This document shows positions 40,257-48,824 of a DNA stretch of 64,000 bases, piece by piece; positions within the stretch are counted from its first letter, which is position 1, and the number at the start of each line of letters is the position of its first letter. The stretch is from Xylophilus sp. GOD-11R (GTDB lineage Bacteria > Pseudomonadota > Gammaproteobacteria > Burkholderiales > Burkholderiaceae_C), in contig NZ_CP137854.1 in the NCBI RefSeq assembly GCF_033546935.1, forward strand, positions 4,154,001-4,218,000, given 5' to 3'. The notes under the pieces were generated by a model. That model saw nothing but the letters and a program-made list of their open reading frames with translations. It had not been told where the DNA came from and ran no database searches. Position numbers and translations under genes: made by a program.

Positions 40257-41305
40257 CGTGCAGCCTCCTTGCGACGGCCGAGGCTGCTCGGCAGCAGGCG
40301 GATCAGGCCTTCGGGCTTGAGCAGCGCCACGGCCATCACCAGGCCGCCGTAGATCATCAGATCGAGGCCCGAGCCCGAGCCGCCCATGTAGCTGCGCGAG
40401 AACTCGGTCAGCGGGATCAGGATCACCGCGCCCAGCATGGGGCCCCACAGGGTACCGATGCCGCCCAACACCACCGGCAGCACGATGAGCAGCGAAAAGC
40501 GGAACTGCAACACGCTGTCCGGATCGACGTAGGAGACGAAGGCCGCATAGAAGCCGCCACCCACCGCCGTCAGAAACGCCGAGATGGCCGCGGCCGCGAG
40601 CTTGGAGCTGAGCACCGTCACGCCCAGGCTTTCGGCGGCATCGGGGTTGTCCTTGACCGCCCGCCACCAGTAGCCCCAGCGCGAGTCCTCGATCAGCCAG
40701 CAGATGAGCCAGGTCACCGCCAGCAGGCCGAGCGCGAAGTGGATGTAGGGCGTCTTGTCGCGGGCGAACTGCAGCGTGGCCCAGCTGTCTTCGCCGAAAG
40801 GCCACTGGATGCCGGACGCACCGCCGAGCCATTCCCAGTTGTGCACGACGAGCAGGCCCATCTCGGCGATGACGATGGTGGCGATGGAGAAGTAATGGCC
40901 CTTGAGCCGGAAGGTGCCGTAGCCGATGATCACCGCCAGTACCGCAGCCAGCACACCGCCGCCGACCATGCCGAACCACGGCAGCAGGCCGAAGCCCACG
41001 TAGGCCTGGCTGGTGGCGTAGGCACCGACACCGAAATACAGCGCGTGGCCGAGCGAGATCTGGCCGCAGTAGCCGCCGAGGATGTTCCAGGCCTGCGCCA
41101 GCGCGGCATACATCAGCGTAAGCACGATCACGTTGCGCAGGTATGCGTTCTGCACCACCAGCGGCGAGAGCGCGGCCAGCACGAAGATGGCGAGCGCGAC
41201 CATCAGCTGCATGCGGCGCCGGCCGCCGAAGCTGCGCACCGCCGCGTTGGCGGCGTCGGTCGGCGCGCCGGCGCCGACCAGGGGGGACGTGGTGGTCTGC
41301 ATCAC
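40253..41305 (-). CDS. ABC transporter permease, LivM-like
   Basis: 350 residues, eight or more membrane helices starting after a basic N-terminus (FGGRRRMQLMVALAIFVLAA). The conserved LivM stretch LGHALYFGVGAYATS is near 87 and the ATPase-contact loop VKDNPDAAESLGV near 215. It pairs with the LivH-like permease; genes overlap by four bases on each side. Confidence 0.92.
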   Translation of the reverse strand: MMQTTTSPLVGAGAPTDAANAAVRSFGGRRRMQLMVALAIFVLAALSPLVVQNAYLRNVIVLTLMYAALAQAWNILGGYCGQISLGHALYFGVGAYATSQAYVGFGLLPWFGMVGGGVLAAVLAVIIGYGTFRLKGHYFSIATIVIAEMGLLVVHNWEWLGGASGIQWPFGEDSWATLQFARDKTPYIHFALGLLAVTWLICWLIEDSRWGYWWRAVKDNPDAAESLGVTVLSSKLAAAAISAFLTAVGGGFYAAFVSYVDPDSVLQFRFSLLIVLPVVLGGIGTLWGPMLGAVILIPLTEFSRSYMGGSGSGLDLMIYGGLVMAVALLKPEGLIRLLPSSLGRRKEAAR

Positions 41306-42183
41306 AGCCTTCCGAACAAGCCCTGCGGACGCAGGAAGATGACCGCGAGATAGAGCACGTAGATGCCCATGGATTTCATGGCGGGCGGCAGCACGACCGC
41401 CGTCAGCGCCTCGACCAGTCCGACGACGATGCCGGCCGCCAGCGCGCCGAAGACGCTGCCGAAGCCGCCAAGCGCCACGGTGATGTAGGCGATGGTGCCG
41501 AAGGCCGCACCCACCTGCGGATGGATGTAATAGAAGGTCGACAGCACCGCGCCGGCCACGCCGACCAGGGCCGCGCCCAGGCCCCAGCCAAGTGCGAAGA
41601 CCTTGTTGCTGTCAATGCCCACCAGCGCCACCGCGCCCTTGTCTTCGCGAGTGGCTTCGAGCGCCCGGCCGAAGTCGGTGTGCTTCATCAGCAGGAACAG
41701 GCCGCCGAAAGCGAGCAGCGACACCGCCGCGCCGAACAGCTGCGGCCAGGGCAGGAACAGGCCGCCGAGCTCCAGCGTCTTGCCGCCGAGCAGGCCCTTG
41801 TCGCCGATGTTGCGGTAGTCCGGCGAGAAGAAGAACTGCGCCGCACCCTGGATCAGCGTGGCCAGGCCGAAGGTGGCGAAGATCTGCACCATGCCGGCGT
41901 TGACCTTCACCCGCAGCGCATGGCGCACCACCCCTGCGTAGGCGCTGGCGCCGAAGATGAACATGACGGCCGCCACCAGCGGCAGGGCCAGCACGGGGTC
42001 GATGTGGAAGAAGACGAAGCACCCGAAGGTGGCGTACATGGCCAGCATCATGAATTCGCCGTGGGCGAAGTTCACGACGTCCATCAGGCCGAAGATGAGC
42101 GAAAGACCCACGGCGATCATGCCGTAGATCAGACCCATCAACAGCCCGCTGGCCAGCACCTGCATCATTGCCGAAGAGGTCAT
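41302..42183 (-). CDS. ABC transporter permease, LivH-like
   Basis: 293 residues with eight membrane helices. Family segments: GLMDVVNFAHGEFMMLAMYA near 30-49 and ATREDKGAVALVGID near 181. It starts 13 bases after the binding-protein gene and overlaps the LivM-like gene by four. Confidence 0.92.
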   Translation of the reverse strand: MTSSAMMQVLASGLLMGLIYGMIAVGLSLIFGLMDVVNFAHGEFMMLAMYATFGCFVFFHIDPVLALPLVAAVMFIFGASAYAGVVRHALRVKVNAGMVQIFATFGLATLIQGAAQFFFSPDYRNIGDKGLLGGKTLELGGLFLPWPQLFGAAVSLLAFGGLFLLMKHTDFGRALEATREDKGAVALVGIDSNKVFALGWGLGAALVGVAGAVLSTFYYIHPQVGAAFGTIAYITVALGGFGSVFGALAAGIVVGLVEALTAVVLPPAMKSMGIYVLYLAVIFLRPQGLFGRL

Positions 42184-42196
42184 GGCGGGCGCGGGA

Positions 42197-43447
42197 TCAG
42201 GAGGCGTTCATCGGCCACACCAGCTTGGCGGTGGCGACCTCGAACGGGAACACGGTGGCGAAGGCGCCCTTGTTCCACTGGATCAGCACCGGGTTGGCGA
42301 AGGTGTTCTGGCCGGTCTCGTCGAACTTCACACGGGCCCACGGCATGATGGTCTTGTCGCCCGGGATGTCGGTGGCGGCGAGTGCGTCGCGGATCTTGCG
42401 CGGGTCCACCGTACCGGCGCGGTCGATGGCCTCGGCCAGCACCATGAGAGCGCTGAACTGGCGCGAGGTCTGGTCGTTCAGGTCGCGTCCAGCCTTGGCC
42501 TTGAACATGCCGTTGACCACCTCGGCCGACTTGCGCTTGGCGCCCATGTCCACCGAGAAGCTGGCGCGGGTGATCATGCCGTTGAGCTTGTCGCCCACGG
42601 CGTCGAGCGCCGGCTTTTCGACAAAGCCTGCTGCCTGCGCAATGATGTTGGTCGGCTTGTAGCCGAGCTGCGCCATGGCGTTGGTGAGCAGAATCGCGTC
42701 GGTGGTGTAGCTCGACGGCATCAGCACGTCGGGGTTGGCGTTCTTCAACTGCTGCGCCTCGGCGGTGAGCGAGGGCGAGTTGTTGCGGTACTTGATGTCG
42801 CAGGCGATCTTGTAGCCGCGTGCGTTGGCCAGCTTGCGCTGCACGCTGGAAGAATCGGTGCCGAAGATGGTGTCTTCGTAGAACAGGCCGACGGTGGCGA
42901 TTTTCTGGCCCTTGGCCTTGAGCGCATCCATGAAGTCGAACATGGCGTCGGAGAACATCTCGTCGTGTGCGGCCGTGCGGAAGAAGAATTTCAGGTTGCG
43001 CCGGTTCAGGCTGGGCGAGGACGAGTCTGCGCAGACGAAGGGCACGCCGTAGCGCTCGCAGGTGGCGCTGACGGTGGTGGAAACCGAGGAGTGGTAGCAG
43101 CCGACGATGGCGCAGACGTTGTCCTGGGTGATGAGGCGTTCGGCCTCCGAGCGGCCCTTCTGCGGATCGGCCTGGTGGTCGGCATAGACCACGCGCACCT
43201 TGGCGCCGCCGAGGCCGGCCAGGCCCGCGTTCTTCGCGGTGGGCAGGTCGATCGTGCTGGCGTTGTTGATGATGTCGAGCGCGGTTTCGAAAGCCTGCTT
43301 GGCGTCGATGCCGACCTGGGCGCTGGGGCCGGTCAGCGGGTAAATGGCGCCGACCACCACTTCCTTGCCCTGCGCCATGGCCTGGGTCCAGGCACCTTGC
43401 AGGATGGCGGTGGCACCTGCGCTGAGAAGAACTTGCCTGCGTTTCAT
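42197..43447 (-). CDS. ABC transporter substrate-binding protein, branched-chain amino acid/amide type
   Basis: 416 residues with a signal peptide (MKRRQVLLSAGATAILQGA..., cleaved near AMA|QGK). It is a type I periplasmic binding protein (LivJ/AmiC-like): EVVVGAIYPLTGPSAQVGID, VRVVYADHQADPQKGRSEAE, NVCAIVGCYHSSVSTTVSAT. The same family binds amides, urea and aromatic acids as well as amino acids. It lies 44 bases after the YcsI-like gene. The longer frame through that gene is rejected. Confidence 0.92.
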   Translation of the reverse strand: MKRRQVLLSAGATAILQGAWTQAMAQGKEVVVGAIYPLTGPSAQVGIDAKQAFETALDIINNASTIDLPTAKNAGLAGLGGAKVRVVYADHQADPQKGRSEAERLITQDNVCAIVGCYHSSVSTTVSATCERYGVPFVCADSSSPSLNRRNLKFFFRTAAHDEMFSDAMFDFMDALKAKGQKIATVGLFYEDTIFGTDSSSVQRKLANARGYKIACDIKYRNNSPSLTAEAQQLKNANPDVLMPSSYTTDAILLTNAMAQLGYKPTNIIAQAAGFVEKPALDAVGDKLNGMITRASFSVDMGAKRKSAEVVNGMFKAKAGRDLNDQTSRQFSALMVLAEAIDRAGTVDPRKIRDALAATDIPGDKTIMPWARVKFDETGQNTFANPVLIQWNKGAFATVFPFEVATAKLVWPMNAS

Positions 43448-43491
43448 CGGATAACTCCTGTCGATCGGTGGGGTGGGGTTGGGGCGCCGGC

Positions 43492-44277
43492 TCACAGCAC
43501 CGCGAGGTGGCTGTTGCGGACGTCGGTGACCAGCATGTGGCCGGGCTGGTGGGTGATGGCGAACGGGACTCGCGCGGAACGGATGGCCTGCTGCGGCGTC
43601 ACGCCGCAGGCCCAGAAGACGGGGATCTCGCCGGGGCGGATCTCGGCGGGTTCGCCGTAGTTGGGGCGACGGATGTCGGTGATGCCGATCTCGGCCGGAT
43701 CGCCGAAGTGGACCGGCGCGCCGTGGGTGCTGGGAAAGCGCGAGGTGATCTGGATCGCGCGGATCGCCTGCGCCGCGGTCATGGGCCGCATGCTCACCAC
43801 GCCGGTGCCGCCGAAGCGCCCGGCGCTGCCGTTGGGGCGGTTGGTGTCGTACATCGGCACCGTGGTGTTCTGCTCGATGTGGCGCACCGGGACGCCGCCT
43901 TCGAGCAGCGCTTCCTCGAAGGACAGCGAACAGCCGATGACGAAGCCGACCATGTCGTCGTTCCACAGCTCGCGCAGATCGGGCACATCGGCCACTTTCT
44001 CGCCGTTGCGGAACAGGCAGTAGCCGGGCACGTCGGTACGCAGGTCGATGTCTTCACCGAGTTCCGGCACCGCCGGGCTGCCGACCTCGGTCACGCCGAT
44101 CACCGGGCAGGACTTGGGATTGAGGCGGGCGAAGCGCAGGAACTCGTCCGCATAGGCGCTCGGCAGAATCGCGAGGTTGCCCTGGGTGAAGCCGGGGCAC
44201 TGGCCGGCGGTCTGGGCGGTGAAGCCGCCGGAGCGGACGAGCTGGCGGAAAGCGAGGGGCGTGAGGGCTTCGGTCAT
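43492..44277 (-). CDS. DUF1445/YcsI-family putative hydro-lyase (D-glutamate cyclase-like)
   Basis: 261 residues, normal for the family. Family stretches: [15 protein letters not shown] near 25, [23 protein letters not shown] near 110, and [13 protein letters not shown] near 222. B. subtilis YcsI lies in the 5-oxoprolinase (pxp/kip) operon and mammalian D-glutamate cyclase DGLUCY has this domain, converting D-glutamate to 5-oxo-D-proline. Here the gene is first in the importer operon, divergent from LysR and near pxpBCA, so a role in 5-oxoproline-type metabolism is inferred. Confidence 0.85.
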   Translation of the reverse strand: MTEALTPLAFRQLVRSGGFTAQTAGQCPGFTQGNLAILPSAYADEFLRFARLNPKSCPVIGVTEVGSPAVPELGEDIDLRTDVPGYCLFRNGEKVADVPDLRELWNDDMVGFVIGCSLSFEEALLEGGVPVRHIEQNTTVPMYDTNRPNGSAGRFGGTGVVSMRPMTAAQAIRAIQITSRFPSTHGAPVHFGDPAEIGITDIRRPNYGEPAEIRPGEIPVFWACGVTPQQAIRSARVPFAITHQPGHMLVTDVRNSHLAVL

Positions 44278-44309
44278 GGAGCGTTGCGGGCTGCAGGTGA
44301 TCGGTCGAC

Positions 44310-44315
44310 TTTATG
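44310..44315 (-). promoter_or_regulatory. Predicted -10 of the YcsI/importer operon
   Basis: CATAAA on the minus strand, giving a start near 44303. The LysR box centre at 44368 is then at about -65. The -35 region is poor, as is usual for activator-dependent promoters. Confidence 0.4.
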
Positions 44316-44359
44316 AATCGCCCTCCCGCATCGTCCATCGAAGAATTGTCCGAAAGACC

Positions 44360-44376
44360 GTTCAAAATACCTGAAC
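44360..44376. promoter_or_regulatory. LysR-type operator 1, GTTCA-N7-TGAAC
   Basis: A perfect 17-bp inverted repeat (GTTCAAAATACCTGAAC) with the T-N11-A core of LysR family sites. It lies between the YcsI/importer operon and lysR; 14 of 17 bases recur at 45391. It lies about 65 bp upstream of the predicted minus-strand start and could also autoregulate lysR. Confidence 0.7.
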
Positions 44377-44447
44377 AGCATGCGCACAACTATCGAACAC
44401 GATCCACCAAATCGGAGCATGGATGCACCATTAGGAGTTACCCGAAG

Positions 44448-45380
44448 ATGAACACCCGCTTCGTCGAAACCTTCATCCTGCTCGCCCGTATCGGCAGTGT
44501 TCGCCGGGTGGCGGAGGTAATGCACGCCACGCCCGGCGCCATCTCCATGCGCCTGCGTTCGCTCGAGGAAGAGCTCGGCGTTTCGCTCTTTCTCTACGAC
44601 GGCAAGAGCATGACGCTCACCGAGCACGGCGCCCGTCTGGTGCAGCACGCCGAGTCGCTGCTCGAGGTCACGCGGCGCATGGAAGCCGCCGCCCGCGACA
44701 CCGGCAAGGAGATGAGCGGCCGGGTGCGCGTGGGCATCATCGAGACCGTGGTGCACACCTGCCTGCCCGACCTGATGAAGCTGATGCGCTCCAGCCTGCC
44801 CTCGGTCGAGCTCGACCTGCAGGTCGACCTCACCGTGAACCTGGCCGAGCAGATGATGTCGGGCAACCTCGACATCGTGCTGCGCGTCTCGAGCGCCATC
44901 CACCCGTCGCACGCCACGGTGGAAGACCTGATGGGACTGCCGGTGCACTGGGTGGCGCGGCGCGGGCTGCTGCCCAAGCGCGACTTGCTGCACAACGTGC
45001 TGCGCCAGCAGCTGCTGCTGCAGGTGCGCGGCACGCAGCCCTATCTGGATGCGATGAACCTGATCCAGCAGCTAGCCGGGCGACAGGGCGTGGCGCTGAG
45101 CGATCTGCGGGTGTCGGCCGCGCCCTCCATCACCGCGCAGCTGGCACTGGCGCGCGAAGGCATCGGCGTGGCGCTGGTGCCGGGCATCTTCGTCAAGGAA
45201 CAGATCGAGCGCGGCGATCTGGTGGAACTCGACCTGCCGCCGCTGCCCGCCTTCAAGATGTCGCTCTGGCATCCGTGGAACGCGGGCCCCCTGGTGCAAC
45301 GCACGGCCGAGGTTCTGCGCAAGGGCACGCGCAATTTCTGCAAGCGCCATGACGCGCGGTGGGTCACGCCGTTGGGGTGA
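44448..45380 (+). CDS. LysR-family regulator of the 5-oxoproline-type locus
   Basis: 310 residues from MNTRFVETFILLARIGSVRR, with AGGAG ten bases upstream. The winged helix-turn-helix occupies about 1-60 (VAEVMHATPGAISMRLRSLE) and the substrate-binding domain about 90-300. It sits between the two operons it probably controls, and matching operator sites flank it on both sides. The effector is unknown; 5-oxoproline or a related amide is the obvious candidate. Confidence 0.9.
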   Translation: MNTRFVETFILLARIGSVRRVAEVMHATPGAISMRLRSLEEELGVSLFLYDGKSMTLTEHGARLVQHAESLLEVTRRMEAAARDTGKEMSGRVRVGIIETVVHTCLPDLMKLMRSSLPSVELDLQVDLTVNLAEQMMSGNLDIVLRVSSAIHPSHATVEDLMGLPVHWVARRGLLPKRDLLHNVLRQQLLLQVRGTQPYLDAMNLIQQLAGRQGVALSDLRVSAAPSITAQLALAREGIGVALVPGIFVKEQIERGDLVELDLPPLPAFKMSLWHPWNAGPLVQRTAEVLRKGTRNFCKRHDARWVTPLG

Positions 45381-45390
45381 CCGCCTTTGT

Positions 45391-45407
45391 GTTCAACATT
45401 CCTGAAT
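45391..45407. promoter_or_regulatory. LysR-type operator 2, GTTCA-N7-TGAAT
   Basis: GTTCAACATTCCTGAAT, T-N11-A, one base short of a perfect inverted repeat. It is 14 of 17 identical to the site at 44360. Its centre lies about 66 bp upstream of the predicted pxpB transcription start, the classical LysR activation position. Confidence 0.68.
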
Positions 45408-45429
45408 GCATCGCTGCAAAAGTTTTGGA

Positions 45430-45458
45430 TTGGCAATCACGCCCGTCGTTCCTAGACT
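45430..45458 (+). promoter_or_regulatory. Sigma-70-like promoter of pxpBCA
   Basis: TTGGCA (45430-45435), 17 bases, TAGACT (45453-45458). The transcript would start near 45465, leaving a leader of about 180 bases before pxpB. The leader contains a 41-codon ORF (45522-45647, MSDQSLTARDGHNL...) whose TGA overlaps the pxpB TTG start; it lacks a ribosome site. Confidence 0.55.
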
Positions 45459-45643
45459 GCACATCTCCCTCACCTCGCCTAGCCATTCGCCAGGCCTTGC
45501 CGTGTGTCGCAAGATCGCTCCATGTCCGACCAGTCCCTGACCGCCCGCGACGGCCACAACCTCATCCCTGTCTCGCCCGTCCCTTCCGGCGGCGTCCATC
45601 GGCGGCCAGCCGACCGACAGCCTCAACGACGGCAGGTCTTCCC

Positions 45644-46432
45644 TTGAACGCCCCCTTGCGTGGCGCCGCGCTCGCCCGGCCGCATCCGCGCATCCAGCCG
45701 CTAGGCGACAGCGCATTGCGCATCGTGCTCGGCGACACCCTCGATCCGACGGTGAACCGCCGCGTCTGCGACCTGGCCGACCGGGTGCTGGTGGCCACCG
45801 TCGCCGGTCGACTGCCGGGCGTCACCGAGGTGCTGCCCGCGTTCGCGGTGGTGGGCGTGCATTACCGGGCCGAGCAGATTCCCGCCGCGATCGGCGAAAG
45901 CCCCTTCGCGGCGTTGTCGCGCATGCTGCTGCCGCTACTCGCCGACCCGGCCGACGCACCTGCGCGCGGGCCGTCGCGGCTGCTGGAGATTCCGGTCTGC
46001 TACGGCGGCGAATTCGGCCCCGACCTGCAATCCAGCGCGGAGGCCTGCGGCATCACGCCCGACGAACTCGTTCGCCTGCACCAGCAACCGGGCGAGGAGC
46101 AACGCGTCTACATGGTCGGCTTCGCGCCGGGCAATCCCTACATCGGCCGGCTCGACCCGGTGCTGAGCCTGCCCCGTCGCGCCACGCCGCGCACCAGCAT
46201 GCCGGTGGGCACGATCTGCATCGCCAACCGGCAGACCGTGGTCTACCCCATCACCGCGCCCGGCGGCTGGAACATGATCGGCCGCACGCCCCTGCGCCTG
46301 TTCGACGCCCGCCGCGCCGAGCCCTGCCTGCTGCGGCCCGGCGACCGGGTCGTCTTCCGCGCCATCGATGCACAAACCTACGCCGTCGAAGCCCGCAAGA
46401 TCGACGCAACGGCGAGCGGAACATCGGCATGA
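45644..46432 (+). CDS. pxpB: 5-oxoprolinase subunit PxpB (KipI type)
   Basis: 262 residues from a TTG at 45644 preceded by CAGG; no in-frame ATG lies near the conserved start (IQPLGDSALRIVLGD), so the TTG is the best choice. With PxpA and PxpC it hydrolyses 5-oxo-L-proline to L-glutamate using ATP. Family motifs: PVCYGGEFGPDL near 113, YMVGFAPGNPYIGRLD near 153, and the C-terminal TAPGGWNMIGRTPLRLFD. The stop overlaps pxpC by four bases. Confidence 0.87.
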   Translation: MNAPLRGAALARPHPRIQPLGDSALRIVLGDTLDPTVNRRVCDLADRVLVATVAGRLPGVTEVLPAFAVVGVHYRAEQIPAAIGESPFAALSRMLLPLLADPADAPARGPSRLLEIPVCYGGEFGPDLQSSAEACGITPDELVRLHQQPGEEQRVYMVGFAPGNPYIGRLDPVLSLPRRATPRTSMPVGTICIANRQTVVYPITAPGGWNMIGRTPLRLFDARRAEPCLLRPGDRVVFRAIDAQTYAVEARKIDATASGTSA

Positions 46433-47427
46433 CCATCGAGGTACTCAAACCCGGTCTGCTCAGCACCTTCCAGGACCTCGGCCGCATCGGCCACCAGGCC
46501 ATCGGCATGCCGACCTGCGGCGCCATGGACGCGCTGTCCCACCGCATCGCCAACGCCCTGGTGGGCAACCACGAGAACGAAGCCACGCTAGAGATCACGC
46601 TGGTGGGCCCCACGCTGCGTTTCGGCCGCGCCGCCACCATCGTGCTGGCCGGCGCCGACCTTGGCGCCAGCGTGCACCCGACCGATGCCTGCGCCGTGCC
46701 GCTCGCGCCGCTGCGGCCGGTCACCGTCACGCCCGGCACGGTGCTGCAGTTCGGCCGCCGCAAGGCCGGCGTGCGCAGCTACCTCGCACTGCAAGGCGGT
46801 TTCGGCTTGCCGCCGCTGATGGACAGCGCCAGCACCTACCTGCGCGGTGCCCTGGGCGGCTGGCAGGGCCGGGCGCTGCAGAAGGGCGACCTGCTGCCGC
46901 TGCCACCCGAGCCCCCCGCCGAGGCAACACCGGTCATCGCCGGCACGGCCACTGCGCTGCTGCTCGGTCTGCTGGAGCGACCGCGCGGCGCGGCGGTGCG
47001 GCTGATCGAAGGGCCGGAATGGGCGCAGTTCAACCGAGCCTCGCAACGCGCGCTGATGTCGGGCGTCTACCGCATCGGATCGCAGTCCGACCGCATGGGT
47101 TACCGGCTCGAAGGACCATCCCTGCAACGCGACGAGCCGCGCGACATGCTCTCCGAAGCGGTCGCCTTCGGCACCATGCAGGTACCGCCGGACGGCCGCC
47201 CCATCGTGCTGATGGCCGACCGCCAGACCAGCGGCGGCTATCCGCGCATGGCGCAGGTGGCCTCGGTCGACCTTCCCCTGCTGGCCCAGCACATGCCGGG
47301 CGACACGCTGCGTTTCGAGCCGATATCCTTGGATGCCGCGCAACACCTGCTGGTGCGGCGCGCCCGGGCGATGCAGCGGCTCGCCCACGCCCTTCGACCC
47401 CACCTGCCGCAGCCGGAGACCACATGA
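46429..47427 (+). CDS. pxpC: 5-oxoprolinase subunit PxpC (KipA type, biotin-dependent carboxyltransferase fold)
   Basis: 332 residues from MTIEVLKPGLLSTFQDLGR, the family N-terminus. Further motifs: GRIGHQAIGMPTCGAMD near 17-33, SDRMGYRLEGP near 222 and ILMADRQTSGGYPRMAQV near 262. It overlaps both neighbours by four bases (ATGA each time), so the three subunits are made together. No frameshift. Confidence 0.93.
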   Translation: MTIEVLKPGLLSTFQDLGRIGHQAIGMPTCGAMDALSHRIANALVGNHENEATLEITLVGPTLRFGRAATIVLAGADLGASVHPTDACAVPLAPLRPVTVTPGTVLQFGRRKAGVRSYLALQGGFGLPPLMDSASTYLRGALGGWQGRALQKGDLLPLPPEPPAEATPVIAGTATALLLGLLERPRGAAVRLIEGPEWAQFNRASQRALMSGVYRIGSQSDRMGYRLEGPSLQRDEPRDMLSEAVAFGTMQVPPDGRPIVLMADRQTSGGYPRMAQVASVDLPLLAQHMPGDTLRFEPISLDAAQHLLVRRARAMQRLAHALRPHLPQPETT

Positions 47428-48188
47428 ACGTCGACCTCAATTCCGACATGGGCGAGAGCTACGGCGCCTGGCGCATGGGCGACGACCTCGCCCTGCTCGG
47501 CCATGTCAGCTCCGCCAACATCGCCTGCGGCTTCCATGCCGGCGACCCCGACACCATGGCCCGCACCGCAGCGGCCGCCGTGCAGCGCGGCGTGGCCATC
47601 GGCGCGCATCCCAGCCTGCCCGACCTGCAGGGGTTCGGCCGGCGCACGATGCAGATCAGCGAATCGGAGGCCTACGGCATCACCCTCTACCAGGCCGCCG
47701 CGATGCAGGGTTTCGCCCGCGCGGCCGGCACCACCATGCGCCATGTCAAGGCGCACGGCGCGCTCTACAACATGGCGGCCAAGGATGCCAAGCTCTCCGG
47801 CGCCATCTGCCGCGCGGTACGCGACCTGGACCCGAAGCTGGTCGTCTTCGCCCTGGCGGGCAGCGTGATGGTGGACGTGGCGCGCGACATGGGCCTGCCC
47901 GTGGCCCAGGAGGTGTTTGCCGACCGCAGCTACCAGGACGACGGCAGCCTCACGCCGCGCAGCCATGCGGGCGCGATGATCACCGACCTGCAGCAGTCCA
48001 TCGCCCAGGTGCGGCGCATGCTGCACGAAGGTTTCGTGCGGTCGCTGACCGGCGCCGACGTGCCGATCCGCGCCGACACCATCTGCCTGCACGGCGACCA
48101 GCCCGGCGCGGCGGTTTTCGCCGCGGCGATGCGCGAAGCCCTGGTGGCCGACGGCATCGCCATCCGGTCGCCGGGCGGCACGGCCTGA
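47424..48188 (+). CDS. pxpA: 5-oxoprolinase subunit PxpA (LamB/YcsF family)
   Basis: 254 residues from MNVDLNSDMGESYGAWRMGD. Family motifs: ANIACGFHAGDP near 34-45, GAHPSLPDLQGFGRR near 60-74, and VKAHGALYNMA near 108. PxpA carries the hydrolase active site in the PxpABC complex. Last gene of the operon, convergent with the VOC gene. Longer frames through pxpC are shadows. Confidence 0.94.
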   Translation: MNVDLNSDMGESYGAWRMGDDLALLGHVSSANIACGFHAGDPDTMARTAAAAVQRGVAIGAHPSLPDLQGFGRRTMQISESEAYGITLYQAAAMQGFARAAGTTMRHVKAHGALYNMAAKDAKLSGAICRAVRDLDPKLVVFALAGSVMVDVARDMGLPVAQEVFADRSYQDDGSLTPRSHAGAMITDLQQSIAQVRRMLHEGFVRSLTGADVPIRADTICLHGDQPGAAVFAAAMREALVADGIAIRSPGGTA

Positions 48189-48199
48189 CGAGGCCTTCG

Positions 48200-48227
48200 A
48201 AAAAAGCGGATCAGGTCGACCGATCCG
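48200..48227 (-). terminator. Rho-independent terminator of the VOC gene
   Basis: Read on the minus strand: CGGATC, nine-base loop, GATCCG, C, then six T residues; it begins ten bases after the VOC stop. On the plus strand there is no T-run, so it does not obviously serve pxpA. Confidence 0.65.
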
Positions 48228-48236
48228 GCCGTCGCC

Positions 48237-48680
48237 TCACTTGGCGAACAGGTTGTCGAAGTTGGCGAAAGCCTTGATCTCGACCGCGTTGCCCGACGGA
48301 TCCAGGAAGAACATGGTGGCCTGTTCGCCGACCTCGCCCTTGAAGCGCACATAGGGCTCGATGACGAACTTGGTGCCGACGGCCTTGAGCTTCTCGGCCA
48401 GTTCTTCCCACTGCGGAATGCTCAGCAACGCGCCGAAGTGGCGCACCGGCACGTCGTGGCCGTCGACCTGGCTGGCGCTGCGGTGGCCGCACTCTTCGGG
48501 CGCGAGGTGGGCCACGATCTGGTGGCCGTAGAAGTTGAAGTCGACCCAGGTGTCCGAACTGCGGCCTTCCGGGCAGCCGAGCAGGTCGCCATAGAAAGCG
48601 CGTGCGGCGGCGATGTCGTGCACCGGAAACGCGAGGTGGAACGGGGGCATGGCGGCGGTGGTGGGCAGGATGGCGGACAT
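48237..48680 (-). CDS. VOC/glyoxalase family protein
   Basis: 147 residues. The single beta-alpha-beta-beta-beta pair is typical: [22 protein letters not shown] at the start and [15 protein letters not shown] near the end. Likely metal ligands are His in FHLAFPV, His in RHFGALLS and Glu in VEIKAF. The substrate is unknown. Divergent from a LysR gene that may control it. Confidence 0.85.
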   Translation of the reverse strand: MSAILPTTAAMPPFHLAFPVHDIAAARAFYGDLLGCPEGRSSDTWVDFNFYGHQIVAHLAPEECGHRSASQVDGHDVPVRHFGALLSIPQWEELAEKLKAVGTKFVIEPYVRFKGEVGEQATMFFLDPSGNAVEIKAFANFDNLFAK

Positions 48681-48766
48681 AACTTTGGCTACGTGGGGTG
48701 GATCGGATAGTGATGAGAATTGGCGAAATGGGTCGCAACGGCCCGGAGTCTAGAAGCCCGCCTACA

Positions 48767-48817
48767 TTCTGATAAACGATATATTTTGATCTGAACCAGC
48801 AAATTTATCGATCAGAA
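48767..48817. promoter_or_regulatory. AT-rich divergent control region with an inverted repeat
   Basis: TTCTGAT (48767-48773) is repeated inverted as ATCAGAA (48811-48817), with GATAAA and TTTATC inside the arms. The run CGATATATTTTGAT between them is the most AT-rich stretch between VOC and LysR. Likely regulator site and promoters, not resolved further. Confidence 0.4.
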
Positions 48818-48824
48818 CCCAGGC

